From the NCBI GenBank assembly GCA_902363575.1, contig CABJAJ010000001.1, positions 310,001 to 374,000 of the forward strand: 64,000 nt of DNA, in the 5' to 3' direction. The number at the start of each line of letters is the position of its first letter. The stretch's first letter is position 1. Positions 7,796 through 17,216 of the stretch are shown piece by piece. The translations under genes and the position numbers were made by a program. Source of the DNA: Rikenellaceae bacterium. Lineage in GTDB: Bacteria > Bacteroidota > Bacteroidia > Bacteroidales > Rikenellaceae. The notes beneath the pieces are model-generated. The model made no database searches and had not been told where the DNA came from. It saw nothing but the letters and a program-made list of their open reading frames with translations.

Positions 7796-8407
7796 ATGGC
7801 AAAACTAACAAAAAGCATTCTCAATGATTTGATGACGGGAATTTCGTCTATTAAATTGTTAGGGCCCCTTTCAACACTTCCGACAGAAAGCGCCGCTTTG
7901 AAAACATTGTTTGACGAGGCGGACGAGATTTTCACCACGAAAGATTCGGTGAGCATCGAGCAAGCGGAGCCTTCGACCACAGAACTCAAAGTCGATCAAT
8001 TCGATGCCGCCATCGGTGTTACATACGAGCCGGGGGAATATACATTCGCATGCACCATCCCCAGCAATGCCAAACCGCTCCTGGATTACTTTTTTGCAAC
8101 AAACGACACTCCGGCACCTGCTGTTCCCGGTTATGCTGCCGGTGTAGGCGTCGAGGCCAAGACCAAGATTGTGAAAACAGCAATGTTTATCGAGAGCCAG
8201 AGCAAGAATTCTGCTATTCTGTTTATGAATACTGAGCTTGTGGCTACGACCACGTGGTCAGATACTTCGACTACCCCCTTGAGCATTCGCATTACCGGCA
8301 CGATCAAATCGAATCCGGATGGGGACGATATTATTTTCTACCCCACAGCGGCTTCGTCAGCTTCGCCAACATCGAGTACTCCCAAATCGGGTTCCTCGGG
8401 GCTCTAA
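7796..8407 (+). CDS. Major tail tube protein (203 aa)
   Basis: Beta-rich, acidic protein with a flexible Ser/Thr/Pro/Gly C-terminus (SASPTSSTPKSGSS). Followed by a strong terminator and then the tail-assembly chaperones and tape measure, the standard siphophage order, so it is most likely the tail tube subunit. No enzymatic motif is visible. Confidence 0.6.
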   Translation: MAKLTKSILNDLMTGISSIKLLGPLSTLPTESAALKTLFDEADEIFTTKDSVSIEQAEPSTTELKVDQFDAAIGVTYEPGEYTFACTIPSNAKPLLDYFFATNDTPAPAVPGYAAGVGVEAKTKIVKTAMFIESQSKNSAILFMNTELVATTTWSDTSTTPLSIRITGTIKSNPDGDDIIFYPTAASSASPTSSTPKSGSSGL

Positions 8408-8421
8408 TCAACACACTTCAT

Positions 8422-8446
8422 GGGGAGGGTTATCCCTCCCCATTTT
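8422..8446 (+). terminator. Rho-independent terminator after tail tube gene
   Basis: GGGGAGGG (8,422-8,429), loop TTAT, CCCTCCCC (8,434-8,441), then ATTTT. A compact GC stem with T run after an abundant structural gene; some read-through must supply the downstream tail genes. Confidence 0.8.
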
Positions 8447-8452
8447 CAGATT

Positions 8453-8974
8453 ATGAAACAGCCGGATAAGCGCGTTCGACAAGAACTGAGCGATATTCAA
8501 AATGACCGTGCCGAGCGTATTCCCATCCGAGATACGAGACGGCATGTAAGAGTGAGGGGGATGAAACCCTACACGATTGAACGACTTACTGCCCTATGGG
8601 TAGCACGAGACCTCGCGCGTTGCGAGGATAGCGGAAGCACGCTCCATTCCCTGTGTCGTGATCCTTATTTTAATCACAAACAGACAGCATTAATTGTCCT
8701 GAACGGATGGTTTAGGATCAAATTCTTTTGGGGCCTGCTGTGGCGTTGGTGGGCCTATGTCCGAGAGTACGAAGAATACCAACTTACGGATATTATTGTG
8801 GCGGGTAAAAAAAAAATTCCGCTGACCTCATATTGGACCAATATAGCATTAACAGTGGATATGCGGAACGATTGGATCACCATGACGAACAAAGAAGCCG
8901 AGCAATACCGAGCCGAACTCCTATTGGTCGCCGAGCGTCATTCCTCAAAGAGTACCCCCAATACGGAGGGGTAA
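8453..8974 (+). CDS. Tail assembly chaperone, gpG-like (173 aa)
   Basis: Start chosen at 8,453 (MKQPDKRVRQELSDIQNDRA), after the terminator. Helical, basic N-terminal half. It lies between the tail tube and tape-measure genes, where most long-tailed phages encode paired chaperones through a programmed frameshift. An A10 run at 8,807-8,816 is in the right place and a -1 frame opens exactly there (see next entry). The chaperone is thought to bind the tape measure during tail assembly. No direct family match; synteny plus the frameshift signal support the call. Confidence 0.6.
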   Translation: MKQPDKRVRQELSDIQNDRAERIPIRDTRRHVRVRGMKPYTIERLTALWVARDLARCEDSGSTLHSLCRDPYFNHKQTALIVLNGWFRIKFFWGLLWRWWAYVREYEEYQLTDIIVAGKKKIPLTSYWTNIALTVDMRNDWITMTNKEAEQYRAELLLVAERHSSKSTPNTEG

Positions 8975-9246
8975 AAACTTTCTTTTTCGGCCTTGTGCGA
9001 ATTGTCGATTATCCGTATCGGTGTATTCTTACAAACCCGCAAATCGACCTTATGACCATCGACCTGCCCCACGTATTGTATAACCCCGACGATAAGGGAT
9101 GTGGCCCGGAGGCTAATAGGGACGACACGGAATCCATACGCAAAAACGAGGAAAGCATCCGCAAGATGCGCGAACGGATCAAGAGAAAAGAGCTGGTGAG
9201 GGAAGTTTCCTTTGCCGAACTTATCCAAGATAAAAATAACTATTGA
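8815..9246 (+). CDS. -1 frameshift extension of tail assembly chaperone (gpGT-like)
   Basis: In the -1 frame a stop (TAA, 8,806-8,808) is immediately followed by an open frame that runs to 9,246. A -1 slip on A10 (8,807-8,816) would join 121 codons of the upstream gene to 143 codons here, giving about 264 aa. A small hairpin (ATATT-GGACC-AATAT, 8,829-8,843) lies downstream of the slip site as a possible stimulator. The extension includes a charged helix (SIRKNEESIRKMRERIKRKE). It ends 40 nt before the tape-measure start. An independent small gene starting at 9,052 (64 aa) is the alternative. Confidence 0.6.
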   Translation, partial: NSADLILDQYSINSGYAERLDHHDEQRSRAIPSRTPIGRRASFLKEYPQYGGVKTFFFGLVRIVDYPYRCILTNPQIDLMTIDLPHVLYNPDDKGCGPEANRDDTESIRKNEESIRKMRERIKRKELVREVSFAELIQDKNNY

Positions 9247-9286
9247 CAGGCTGTGTGGAAGCAGCCTACATCAACGACGAAAGACT

Positions 9287-12200
9287 ATGGCAGATATTGA
9301 CAATTTGGATTTCAGTATCATCCTCCACGACGAAGAATTTGATAAGAAGATCAAAACCAATATGGAGCTTGCAAAACAGTTCAATATAACGGTGAGCGAT
9401 CTGTTGGAGGTTCAATCGAAAATCGAAGGTATGAGCGCGGCTCAAGCACGGGCGGCCAAGACGCAGGTTCAGATGGTGAACATGGTCTCAGCGGAAAAGC
9501 AGCGTGCCGAAATCCGAAGTGCAAAAGCTGCCGAAGCGATTATCAATACGCACAATCTTGCGTTGCAAAAGCAAGCGACGGAGCAAGAAAAAACCGCTGC
9601 CGCAGCCACCAAAAATAAGATTGCACAAGAAAAGTTAAATGCTGCGCAAAAGCGAGGTGTTTCCGAAGGCGGAGCGATGGTTAATGCGCTGCGTAACATC
9701 AATTCCCAATTTACGTTGCAAAATCGCCTCATATCAAATGCCAAGACCCTTTTCACCTCCTACGTGTCAGTATTTGCTCTTGAGCGTTTCGTTTCCAATC
9801 TGGCGCGTGTGCGAGGGGAGTTCGAGTTGCAACAAGTGGCTCTGCGAGCAATCATGCAGGATGTGGCGATGGCGGACAAGACATTCGGGCAGCTCAAGAA
9901 TTTGGCGGTTGAATCCCCCTTTCGATTCAAAGAGCTTACGCAGTATGCGAAAATGCTTTCGGCTTACAACATTGCCAATGAGGATTTGTTCAAGACTACC
10001 AAGCAGATCGCCGACTTGTCGGCCGGTTTGGGTGTCGGGATGGACCGTCTTATTTTGGCCTATGGCCAGGTTCGCTCTGCGGAGTTCTTGCGGGGACAGG
10101 AGGTGCGTCAATTTTCGGAGGCGGGGATCAACCTGGTGAGCGAGCTTGCCAAGAAATTCACGGAGCTCGAAGGTACGGTAGTATCTGCCGGAGAGGTTTT
10201 CGACCGCATTTCCAACAGAATGGTCACGTTTGAAATGGTGCGGGACGTTATCGATGACCTCACGTCGGAAGGAGGTCGTTTCTTCGATCAGCAGCGTTTA
10301 CAGGCCAATACGCTCTTCGGCATGATCGAAAAACTCGCGGATGCCTATGATATTATGCTCAACGATATGGGGCAGGCAAATGAAGGCATGCTTAAGGGTG
10401 GCGTAAACATGCTGCTGTCGCTTATCAAGCATTGGCGCACTGTGGCGGCTGTGCTGGGGACGGTAACATCGGCGTTTCTGGTTTACAAAGCGATTACTAT
10501 GGGCTATAGAGGGTATGAATGGGCTTTGAAAACCGTGGCGGCATTACAACAGACCAAAGAGGCGCTGCGGGCCGCCACAAAGGAGCAGATCGCTTTGAAC
10601 CGCGCCATGAAAGTGAACGCCTACGCCGCTGCAATCGGTCTTATTGTCGGGCTTACGACGGCAATTTATTCGGCAGTTACGGCATCCAGTCGTTTCAATC
10701 GGGAGTTAGAAAGCATTTCATTGGATAAATTGTCAAAGGTCAAAGACGATTTATACGTATTTGAAAAACTGGTAAAAGCGGTTGATAACAATGTTCGAGG
10801 TACCAAAGAGTATAACGATGCCCTCACGCAGCTCAAACGACGTTTCGGTGATTATATCCCGGATTTGGATGATGCGATTAGCCGAAATGAGAAGTTGGCG
10901 GATCGGATCAAGGACGTCAGCGAAGCGATCAAAAATCAATCCTTGAGTACGGCAGTCGAGGAAACGACCTCTAAAATAGACGAACAATTTTCGGAGAATA
11001 TTTCAAAAGATATTGCTAAAATACAGAAGCAAATATCCAGCATACCGGGTTTGACAAAAGAGGCCGCCGCCGATTTAACGGGTCAATTGACAGCCCAAAT
11101 TGAAAGGGATGTAAAAAATGGAGTAAATATAACCATTAGTTATTTACAAGGCGAATTCAGACGTTTAGTAAAAGAATTTGAGGTGCCTATCGATTGGTCA
11201 GGTTTAACTTATGCGAATGTAACATCTGTTGCTGAATGGGGAGCCGAATTAGCCGGGAACTTAACCGACAAATTCGAGGCTCAGGAGTTGGCGATTATCC
11301 GCCTGAATTCTCATTACAAAGCCCTGGGAGCCAATATCGAAACCACCTCCGAGCAAATGAAAAAGCTCGCGGACGCAGAGGCGCACTACAATGAAGCAGT
11401 AGAAAAAATAAACAACGACACGGAGGTTGCTGCCGCAGAAAAGAAGTCAAAAATAAGAGAAGAACGCCTTAAATTCCTGGGTAATGTTATCAATGATGTA
11501 TTCAGGAATAATGCTAAAGCGGCAAAACCATATGTGGAAGAATTGAACAATATAACGTATGCCTCAAAAAACTTAGCGGGAGTTTACAATGCTTTGGTGC
11601 TTAGTTCCAAGAAGCTGACTGACGTTCAGAAGCAATCTTTGCTGATTCAGAATAACGAAAGTTTTTCCGAGAAGATAAAAAACGTTACGGCGCAATACGA
11701 GGCGGCATTAAAGAAATATCAAGAACTGAGTGCCGAAATAGCGACTATTTCCGCGTCACCGGCGTTGTATTCTTTCGGTTATGAAGGGAGCCTTGAGACG
11801 GCCAAGAAAAATAAGGAGGAAGTAAAGCAGCAGATCGAAGGTTTGAAGGAACTCCTTGATCTGTTCAAAAGGCAGGAAGCATCCTCCGCAGGAAATAACG
11901 CACGTATTCAATCTCTCGAAGCCGAAATAAAGAAGATTCAGGAAGCACAGCAGGCATACGAAAAGCTCAATCGTATCATGTCGAGTGAGCAGGCTGTTGT
12001 CAAGTTACAAGGCATCGAGGGCTATGAGGATATTATATCGGAAGTTGTGGAAGCGGCGGGCGGCAAAATGGAACTCAGTACGGGAGATTTTGAAAAGACC
12101 ATCGATCCTCTCCTTGTCAAATTGCAGGCATTGGGTGAGGAAGGACGAAAGGCGGCAGATAAAATCCGCGAGGCTTTTGAACGTACCCGACGCGAAAACG

Positions 12201-14413
12201 CCATCAAGGGTATAGAAGATGATTTGAAGCGCATGTTTTCGACCATGAAGCGCGAGCTTGCGGAGTATCAGGAAAATTACAAGCAATACCAGGATTTGAT
12301 AAAGCAAGGATTTGGGAAGGAACAGGCAATAAACCTCTCTTTCGGAGCTCTTGCCAATAATCCCGATCTGGATCAATATTTGGCGGGCAGTATTGAAAAG
12401 ATGCTGTCCGTCACCGGCAAGAGTGTTAAGCTGGATTCCGGGATTTTCCTTTCGTTCAAAGAGCAGATGGGCGATGTGTTCGACACCCTGACCGAGGATG
12501 AGAAGCAATACATAGAAAATGCGGACAACATACGGCGGGCAGGATTTCAGGAGCGATTCAACGAGGGCCTGGAGCTGGTGAATCAAGTGCGGAGCAACAG
12601 CGAGAAAATCGAGGCTATCGAGGCAAATGCGGCAGAGAAGATCGCGCAAATACGCAAAGATATTCTTGCGGGTCGCATTCCGTTGGATACCGGGCATGAA
12701 ATGATCGAAGCGGTACAACAGCTTGCGGATGAACAGATCGCCGCTTTGCAATCCGAAATGTTGAAACTCACGAACTTTTATAAGCGGCTTTTCGGGTCGC
12801 TGGAAAAATATTCTCTTTCATCGCTCAAAACCATCCGTGAGCGGACGCAACAAACTATCGATAGCGCGACGTTCAGTCAGGACGGGAAAACCGTGTCGGT
12901 AGATATTGTTGCCGACGACGGTTCGATAAAGAAAGCAACCATCAGCTTGCAAGAATACCTTTCGCTTGTCAAGCAACTTGAACAGGTGAACAATGCCATC
13001 AGCGGACGCAACCCATTTGCAGCTATGCGGGACGCTATTTCCTCGTATGACACACAAATTGAGGCTGCGGATAAAGCATTGCAAAAGTTCCAAGAAGATC
13101 ATGCTGATGCCGTTACGAAGGCACGCGAAACAGATGAAGAATCCCGAACAGCAGACCAAAAAGCGCTAATCGCACAAGAGGACGCCCTAAAGAAAAATGC
13201 CAAAGACCTGCGCAAAGACCGGTTGGCCGCAGTCGGTGCCGAGGTTGGGAAAATCGGTGCCGGAATAAATCAAGTAGCATCCTCTGCTCAGGGTATGTTT
13301 GAATCGATGGGTCTCGATGAATTGGGTGATGCGGTAGGCTTTATTGGGGAAATGTCCGATGGAATAAGCAGCATTGTACAGTCGGTGATGTCGGGCGATG
13401 TTGTCGGGGCTATTGTCGGTGTATTCAGCACCATCACGTCGGTGTTCCGTTACCACGACAAGATACTTGATCGAGCAATCGAACGATCTAAGCTGCGGGT
13501 CAAGCAGTTGGAAAATTCGTTTAAGAATCTGCAATATGCGGTGGATAATGCGCTCGGGGGCGAACGCTATGCCTATACCGGGGAGCAGCTTTCCAATTTG
13601 CAGCAGCAGTATAAAGAGGTGTCGTCGCAGTTGGATAACGAGCGGGGCAAGAAAGATTCCGACAAGGGTGCTATTATTGACTACGAGCAGCAATTGGTGG
13701 AGCTTCGGCAGGAAATGGAGCAGTTGATTAAAACCGTGGGCGAGGAAATTTTGGGTTCCTCAGTAGCCGATATAGCTTCCGAGCTGGGAAATGCCTTCAT
13801 CGATGCTTTCCGCGCGGGCGAGAACGCGGCAACGGCATGGGGAAAGAAGGTAAACGAAATCGTGGCCGATATTACGCGGCGCATGATAATCCAGAAATAC
13901 CTGGAACCGCAGCTTGCAAAAATTATCGAGAAATACATTGGGACGCCCGACGAAGCCGGTCTATGGGATTTGGCCGGCGGTGGCGACGTCATTTCCCGTA
14001 TAATGGGCTCTTTGTCGCAGTTTTCGGGTGAATTGATTTCATTGGGAGATAATTTTGCAAATATATGGGAAACCCTAAGTCCCGCATTGCAAGAGTTGGC
14101 GGGAGCTGTGGACGGCACAACCTCTCTCTCGGAAGGAATACAGAGTGTCACCGAAGATACGGCGAGCTTGCTTGCATCCTACATCAACGCGATGCGACAA
14201 GAGCAGGTATTGCAAGGAGGCACGCTAAATCAAATACGCAATTTGCTGACTGTAAATACACAAATGAAGTCGCAATACCTTCTTTACCTGCAAACCATCG
14301 CCGCACATACTTATGATAATGCACAAGCTGCACGCGCGATATTGGACCGCCTGAATAGTGTGATAGGTGTTCGGATCGGAGGTGCAGGAAATGCGATCAA
14401 CGTAAATGCTTAA
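9287..14413 (+). CDS. Tail tape measure protein (1,708 aa)
   Basis: By far the longest gene. Start at 9,287 (MADIDNLDFSIILHDEE). Long helical and coiled-coil stretches alternate with hydrophobic segments typical of tape measures (around residues 380-410, AAVLGTVTSAFLVYKA, and 450-470, AAIGLIVGLTTAIYSAV; a further hydrophobic stretch near 1,360-1,395). It sets tail length and is ejected with DNA. The long product predicts a long-tailed (siphovirus-like) particle. It follows the chaperone pair and is 3 nt upstream of the next gene. Confidence 0.9.
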   Translation: MADIDNLDFSIILHDEEFDKKIKTNMELAKQFNITVSDLLEVQSKIEGMSAAQARAAKTQVQMVNMVSAEKQRAEIRSAKAAEAIINTHNLALQKQATEQEKTAAAATKNKIAQEKLNAAQKRGVSEGGAMVNALRNINSQFTLQNRLISNAKTLFTSYVSVFALERFVSNLARVRGEFELQQVALRAIMQDVAMADKTFGQLKNLAVESPFRFKELTQYAKMLSAYNIANEDLFKTTKQIADLSAGLGVGMDRLILAYGQVRSAEFLRGQEVRQFSEAGINLVSELAKKFTELEGTVVSAGEVFDRISNRMVTFEMVRDVIDDLTSEGGRFFDQQRLQANTLFGMIEKLADAYDIMLNDMGQANEGMLKGGVNMLLSLIKHWRTVAAVLGTVTSAFLVYKAITMGYRGYEWALKTVAALQQTKEALRAATKEQIALNRAMKVNAYAAAIGLIVGLTTAIYSAVTASSRFNRELESISLDKLSKVKDDLYVFEKLVKAVDNNVRGTKEYNDALTQLKRRFGDYIPDLDDAISRNEKLADRIKDVSEAIKNQSLSTAVEETTSKIDEQFSENISKDIAKIQKQISSIPGLTKEAAADLTGQLTAQIERDVKNGVNITISYLQGEFRRLVKEFEVPIDWSGLTYANVTSVAEWGAELAGNLTDKFEAQELAIIRLNSHYKALGANIETTSEQMKKLADAEAHYNEAVEKINNDTEVAAAEKKSKIREERLKFLGNVINDVFRNNAKAAKPYVEELNNITYASKNLAGVYNALVLSSKKLTDVQKQSLLIQNNESFSEKIKNVTAQYEAALKKYQELSAEIATISASPALYSFGYEGSLETAKKNKEEVKQQIEGLKELLDLFKRQEASSAGNNARIQSLEAEIKKIQEAQQAYEKLNRIMSSEQAVVKLQGIEGYEDIISEVVEAAGGKMELSTGDFEKTIDPLLVKLQALGEEGRKAADKIREAFERTRRENAIKGIEDDLKRMFSTMKRELAEYQENYKQYQDLIKQGFGKEQAINLSFGALANNPDLDQYLAGSIEKMLSVTGKSVKLDSGIFLSFKEQMGDVFDTLTEDEKQYIENADNIRRAGFQERFNEGLELVNQVRSNSEKIEAIEANAAEKIAQIRKDILAGRIPLDTGHEMIEAVQQLADEQIAALQSEMLKLTNFYKRLFGSLEKYSLSSLKTIRERTQQTIDSATFSQDGKTVSVDIVADDGSIKKATISLQEYLSLVKQLEQVNNAISGRNPFAAMRDAISSYDTQIEAADKALQKFQEDHADAVTKARETDEESRTADQKALIAQEDALKKNAKDLRKDRLAAVGAEVGKIGAGINQVASSAQGMFESMGLDELGDAVGFIGEMSDGISSIVQSVMSGDVVGAIVGVFSTITSVFRYHDKILDRAIERSKLRVKQLENSFKNLQYAVDNALGGERYAYTGEQLSNLQQQYKEVSSQLDNERGKKDSDKGAIIDYEQQLVELRQEMEQLIKTVGEEILGSSVADIASELGNAFIDAFRAGENAATAWGKKVNEIVADITRRMIIQKYLEPQLAKIIEKYIGTPDEAGLWDLAGGGDVISRIMGSLSQFSGELISLGDNFANIWETLSPALQELAGAVDGTTSLSEGIQSVTEDTASLLASYINAMRQEQVLQGGTLNQIRNLLTVNTQMKSQYLLYLQTIAAHTYDNAQAARAILDRLNSVIGVRIGGAGNAINVNA

Positions 14414-14416
14414 TTT

Positions 14417-14923
14417 ATGAAATATTTTAAAAAATCAACTGCTGCAAACTCCTTGCGCCAGCAGGCCGAACGATGCGGAGCGTGCCAAGAGGGGTTGGAT
14501 GATTGGACGAAGGATAAAGATGGCCTTTGCGAGCGTTATTACCGGTATATTGACTTCTGCATAAAACACGACTTTCCAGCCGCCGATTTTATCAAAGAGC
14601 AGTTTGCGGGCGTAGCGGAGCGTCACGGCATCTTTGCCAATAGCGAGTTCTCAGTTTCCAACTTGAGTTACCTCAGCCCTCTGGGTATGTCGTGCGGAGA
14701 CGCCCGATACGATCAATATGGTGTGGGTTGTATCTATCTGCGACACCATGCCAAGTTACGCTTGCACGTTTGCGACCAAGCTGTCGTGCGTGTGTATCTG
14801 TACGACCATGCTCTGCTTGAAGTAAGCAACACATCGAAACACCCGGTATATATATATAAGTATGGCGGCGATGTTGCGGGCTGCGAAAATATCATTATTC
14901 GGGATCGGGAGCGGAAAGAGTAG
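14417..14923 (+). CDS. Phage hypothetical protein with beta-repeat C-terminus (168 aa)
   Basis: N-terminal helical Cys-containing part (RCGACQEGLDDW), then a repetitive beta-strand region (LRHHAKLRLHVCDQAVVRVY, LYDHALLEVSNTSKH) that looks like a short beta-solenoid or fibre-like fold. It follows the tape measure by 3 nt, so it may be a tail-tip or chaperone component, but I recognise no family. Its end overlaps the convergent gene by 29 nt. Confidence 0.55.
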   Translation: MKYFKKSTAANSLRQQAERCGACQEGLDDWTKDKDGLCERYYRYIDFCIKHDFPAADFIKEQFAGVAERHGIFANSEFSVSNLSYLSPLGMSCGDARYDQYGVGCIYLRHHAKLRLHVCDQAVVRVYLYDHALLEVSNTSKHPVYIYKYGGDVAGCENIIIRDRERKE

Positions 14924-15284
14924 GCTTGCCTCTTCTTCTTCTCGTATTTGATCGCAACACCTGAAAAGCCCATCCCATAACGCCGAGGGTTTGCAGAGTG
15001 ATTGCCGCCTGCACCCATACGACCTCACATCCGGGATATATTGAGACCAGGAAAGGATAAATGAGGGGATTTATGCACAAGAATCGCAACAGACGGCAAT
15101 AACGGTACTTAGCCAGACCAATGAGAGCTACCGGCACCATAAGGATATATAGCCAAATAACCCAACCTCCGAATATGCCCTTCATTTGTCCGTGCCACAC
15201 GGCGCCGATATAAAGGAAATTGCACAAATAAGGCAGTCCCATCAAGGCTGCCTTTTTTGTACGTATTGCCGTTAGTTCATTCAT
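14895..15284 (-). CDS. Membrane protein in lysogeny operon (129 aa)
   Basis: Four hydrophobic stretches (about residues 14-30, 38-62, 72-88, 90-110) make it an integral membrane protein; a basic C-terminus (SNTRRRRGKP) is probably cytoplasmic. The start overlaps the end of the repressor-like gene 15,277-15,675 by 8 nt, so it is co-expressed in the lysogen. Position suggests superinfection exclusion or lysogenic conversion; no family is recognised, so this is inference. Confidence 0.6.
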   Translation of the reverse strand: MNELTAIRTKKAALMGLPYLCNFLYIGAVWHGQMKGIFGGWVIWLYILMVPVALIGLAKYRYCRLLRFLCINPLIYPFLVSIYPGCEVVWVQAAITLQTLGVMGWAFQVLRSNTRRRRGKPTLSAPDPE

Positions 15285-15675
15285 CTTTACGGAGTAATTT
15301 CTGCATGAACACCAACTGCTGTGTCAGGGTCTCAATATGGCGTTGTAGTATGTTTATTTCGTTTTCTCGAGCCGCAATGCGTTCTTCCAATTTAGCACGG
15401 ACAACGCTCTGTGATTCTACGTCCAGAAACGGACTTTCGCCCGGAGCATCCCCCAGCAACCATTCTTTTCGTATGACGGGGTAAGCCGTGATGATTTTAT
15501 CGGCATATTTGGCTACCGACAACTCACCACTTGTAAGACGGGATACAGTGCCAGCATTTATTTTGGTGGCTGTGGCAAACGCTTTCTTATTGCCGTCGGC
15601 ATAGTGGTCAATAATGAAGTTTACGCGCTCCGCTACGTCCTTTCTGAGAAAGGGGGGCTGTTTAGCATTTTTCAT
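15277..15675 (-). CDS. CI-like HTH repressor with C-terminal coiled coil, 1 (132 aa)
   Basis: Helix-turn-helix around residues 28-55 (KKAFATATKINAGTVSRLTSG, broken as KKAFATATK/INAGTVSRL), then an EWLLGDAPGESPF segment typical of Bacteroidales phage repressors, and a C-terminal coiled coil (KLEERIAARENEINILQRH) for oligomerisation. No LexA-type protease domain is visible. Transcribed away from the early operon together with the second repressor. Likely keeps lysogeny. Confidence 0.75.
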   Translation of the reverse strand: MKNAKQPPFLRKDVAERVNFIIDHYADGNKKAFATATKINAGTVSRLTSGELSVAKYADKIITAYPVIRKEWLLGDAPGESPFLDVESQSVVRAKLEERIAARENEINILQRHIETLTQQLVFMQKLLRKDE

Positions 15676-15744
15676 ACCATACTATTGTATGTGCAGTTTA
15701 TTCTATGGTTTTATTCGCAATATCCTTTTATTAGCCAAATTGGA

Positions 15745-16203
15745 CTATACCGCAATCTCTTTTTTTAGAGCGTCGTCATCGTTGCTCTTTATCACATCAA
15801 CCAAATGAGTATTTATCTTTGTCAGTTCCACAATCCGTTCGTATTGCTCGGTAATGAGTTCTTGCTGCTCGGATATTTTTTCGTTGAGTTGCATTATAAA
15901 CTTGTCCTTCTTCTCAATCGCGCTATCCTTCTCTCTTAGATATGCAACAACGTCTGACGGCATAATGGGCACTTCCTTGGTCGGATGGCAGCTTTCCCCA
16001 TATAGCATGTTTCCCCGACCCGTCATCAGCCATTCGATACTGAGTTCGGGAAATGCCTTAACGATGGATTGAATACGGTTTGCGGTAAGTTCCTTAAGCA
16101 AACTGACAAACTGGGGCGGAGCTCCTATGGCAATTCCGAATGACCGCGCATTCATCCTCTTGTACCGCATAAAAGCGGTTATTCTTTCCTGATAATCATT
16201 CAT
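15745..16203 (-). CDS. CI-like HTH repressor with C-terminal coiled coil, 2 (152 aa)
   Basis: Start chosen at 16,203 (MNDYQERITAFMRYKRMN). An HTH spans residues ~18-45 (NARSFGIAIGAPPQFVSLL), followed by the family signature ELSIEWLMTGRGNMLYG and a coiled coil (KDKFIMQLNEKISEQQELI). It is the promoter-proximal gene of the leftward lysogeny operon and faces two palindromic operators. It resembles 15,277-15,675 in layout, suggesting paralogous or co-operating repressors. Loss of a cleavable domain implies induction through antirepressors, several of which this phage encodes. Confidence 0.8.
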   Translation of the reverse strand: MNDYQERITAFMRYKRMNARSFGIAIGAPPQFVSLLKELTANRIQSIVKAFPELSIEWLMTGRGNMLYGESCHPTKEVPIMPSDVVAYLREKDSAIEKKDKFIMQLNEKISEQQELITEQYERIVELTKINTHLVDVIKSNDDDALKKEIAV

Positions 16204-16258
16204 TATAAGCAAAAGTTAGTGTTTCTAAAATATCATAAATAAATATGATGATTAAATA

Positions 16259-16317
16259 TTACGAGACTCGTAACAAAATATTACTAATCTGTGTATATTT
16301 GTTACGTGATTCGTAAC
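16259..16317 (+). promoter_or_regulatory. Lysogeny switch operators and early promoter
   Basis: Two palindromes sharing half-site TTACG/CGTAA: TTACGAGACTCGTAA (16,259-16,273) and GTTACGTGATTCGTAAC (16,301-16,317). The second overlaps the last base of a -7 box TATATTTG (16,294-16,301) reading rightward to the early genes. Binding of the divergent repressor here would block early transcription. Confidence 0.75.
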
Positions 16318-16372
16318 ATTTATGATTGGTACTACCCAACAAAAGCAAATATATATAAAATTTAAATAAAAC

Positions 16373-16615
16373 ATGGTTAATCGCAAACAAAAAAACATCG
16401 GTCATATCGTCTATAAGATCGATCCGAAAAGCACTCTGCTTGGATTGGACTATGATAAAGAGTACAAATTCCGGTATCATTATGCGACTTACTTGATGCT
16501 TTATGCGTCCGCCAAGAACCTCAATAAGTCCGGCAAACATGGGTTGTTCAGAGTTATTATGGATAATTACGAGCACGCAGTTCTTGTAACGAGAAGTTTG
16601 CAGAAGAAAGCATAG
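16373..16615 (+). CDS. Small hypothetical early protein (80 aa)
   Basis: First rightward gene after the operators. Basic, mixed composition (MVNRKQKNIGHIVYKIDPKS...), no recognised domain. In the cro-like position but without an obvious HTH; an early regulator is possible. Confidence 0.5.
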   Translation: MVNRKQKNIGHIVYKIDPKSTLLGLDYDKEYKFRYHYATYLMLYASAKNLNKSGKHGLFRVIMDNYEHAVLVTRSLQKKA

Positions 16616-16912
16616 TCTTACCGGAGTTTGCCCTCCGAGGTGATAGAGCCGGGTATATCACCCTAATTCACGGCCAACGTGGAAAACACGTACAAAGCAG
16701 GTATCTTGCGGAAGTAGCCTAAAGTCAATCCGCCGCCGAGGTAAATATCCGAGGCGCAGCATCCCCATCAGTTGAATGTAGTGCGTGCGATGATCCCGAA
16801 AGGAGGAGCACAATCGAAAGGCCGGGTATAAGTGAAAATTATAAAGTCCGTGCGCTTTAGGCGTGGCCTTCGATGGCGACACGGACCACTCACCTTAATT
16901 AAAACTATCATT
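16616..16912 (+). other. Non-coding leader upstream of HU-like gene
   Basis: About 300 nt without a convincing gene. It contains a closing stem GTCCGTG/CACGGAC (16,846-16,852 with 16,880-16,886) just ahead of the HU start, and GTGATA/TATCAC (16,640-16,663 region). It may be a structured 5' UTR. Confidence 0.35.
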
Positions 16913-17200
16913 ATGACAAAAGAAGATTTGGTACGTAAGGTCGCACGGATGTCCGGCGTTACGAAAGACGAAGCGACTGTGGTTATCAATGCGACGTTCG
17001 CAGCAATCAAAGCGGGGCTTGTCAATGGCGAGAAGCTCTGTATTCGTGATTTCTGTGTGTTCGATATTGTGCACCAAAAAGCACGGAAATCTCGGAACTT
17101 GCGAGAAAACACGGAAGTGGCGGTACCTGCGCGCAGCGCCGTAAAAATCAAAGCCTGCCCCGCTTTGCAGCGAGCCGTAAGAGAAAGCCTACCGGTCTGA
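16913..17200 (+). CDS. HU/IHF-family DNA-binding protein (95 aa)
   Basis: Start at 16,913 (MTKEDLVRKVARMSGVTKDE). The pattern of an HU N-terminal dimerisation helix pair is clear (LVRKVARMSGVTKDEATVVI, then FAAIKAGLVNGEKLCIRDF), with a shortened beta-arm (HQKARKSRNLRENTEVAVPA) and typical PARSAVKIKACPAL ending. Nucleoid/architectural protein, probably used in phage replication or recombination. Phage-encoded HU is common in Bacteroidales. Confidence 0.85.
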   Translation: MTKEDLVRKVARMSGVTKDEATVVINATFAAIKAGLVNGEKLCIRDFCVFDIVHQKARKSRNLRENTEVAVPARSAVKIKACPALQRAVRESLPV

Positions 17201-17216
17201 CCAGTTCCATGATCCT

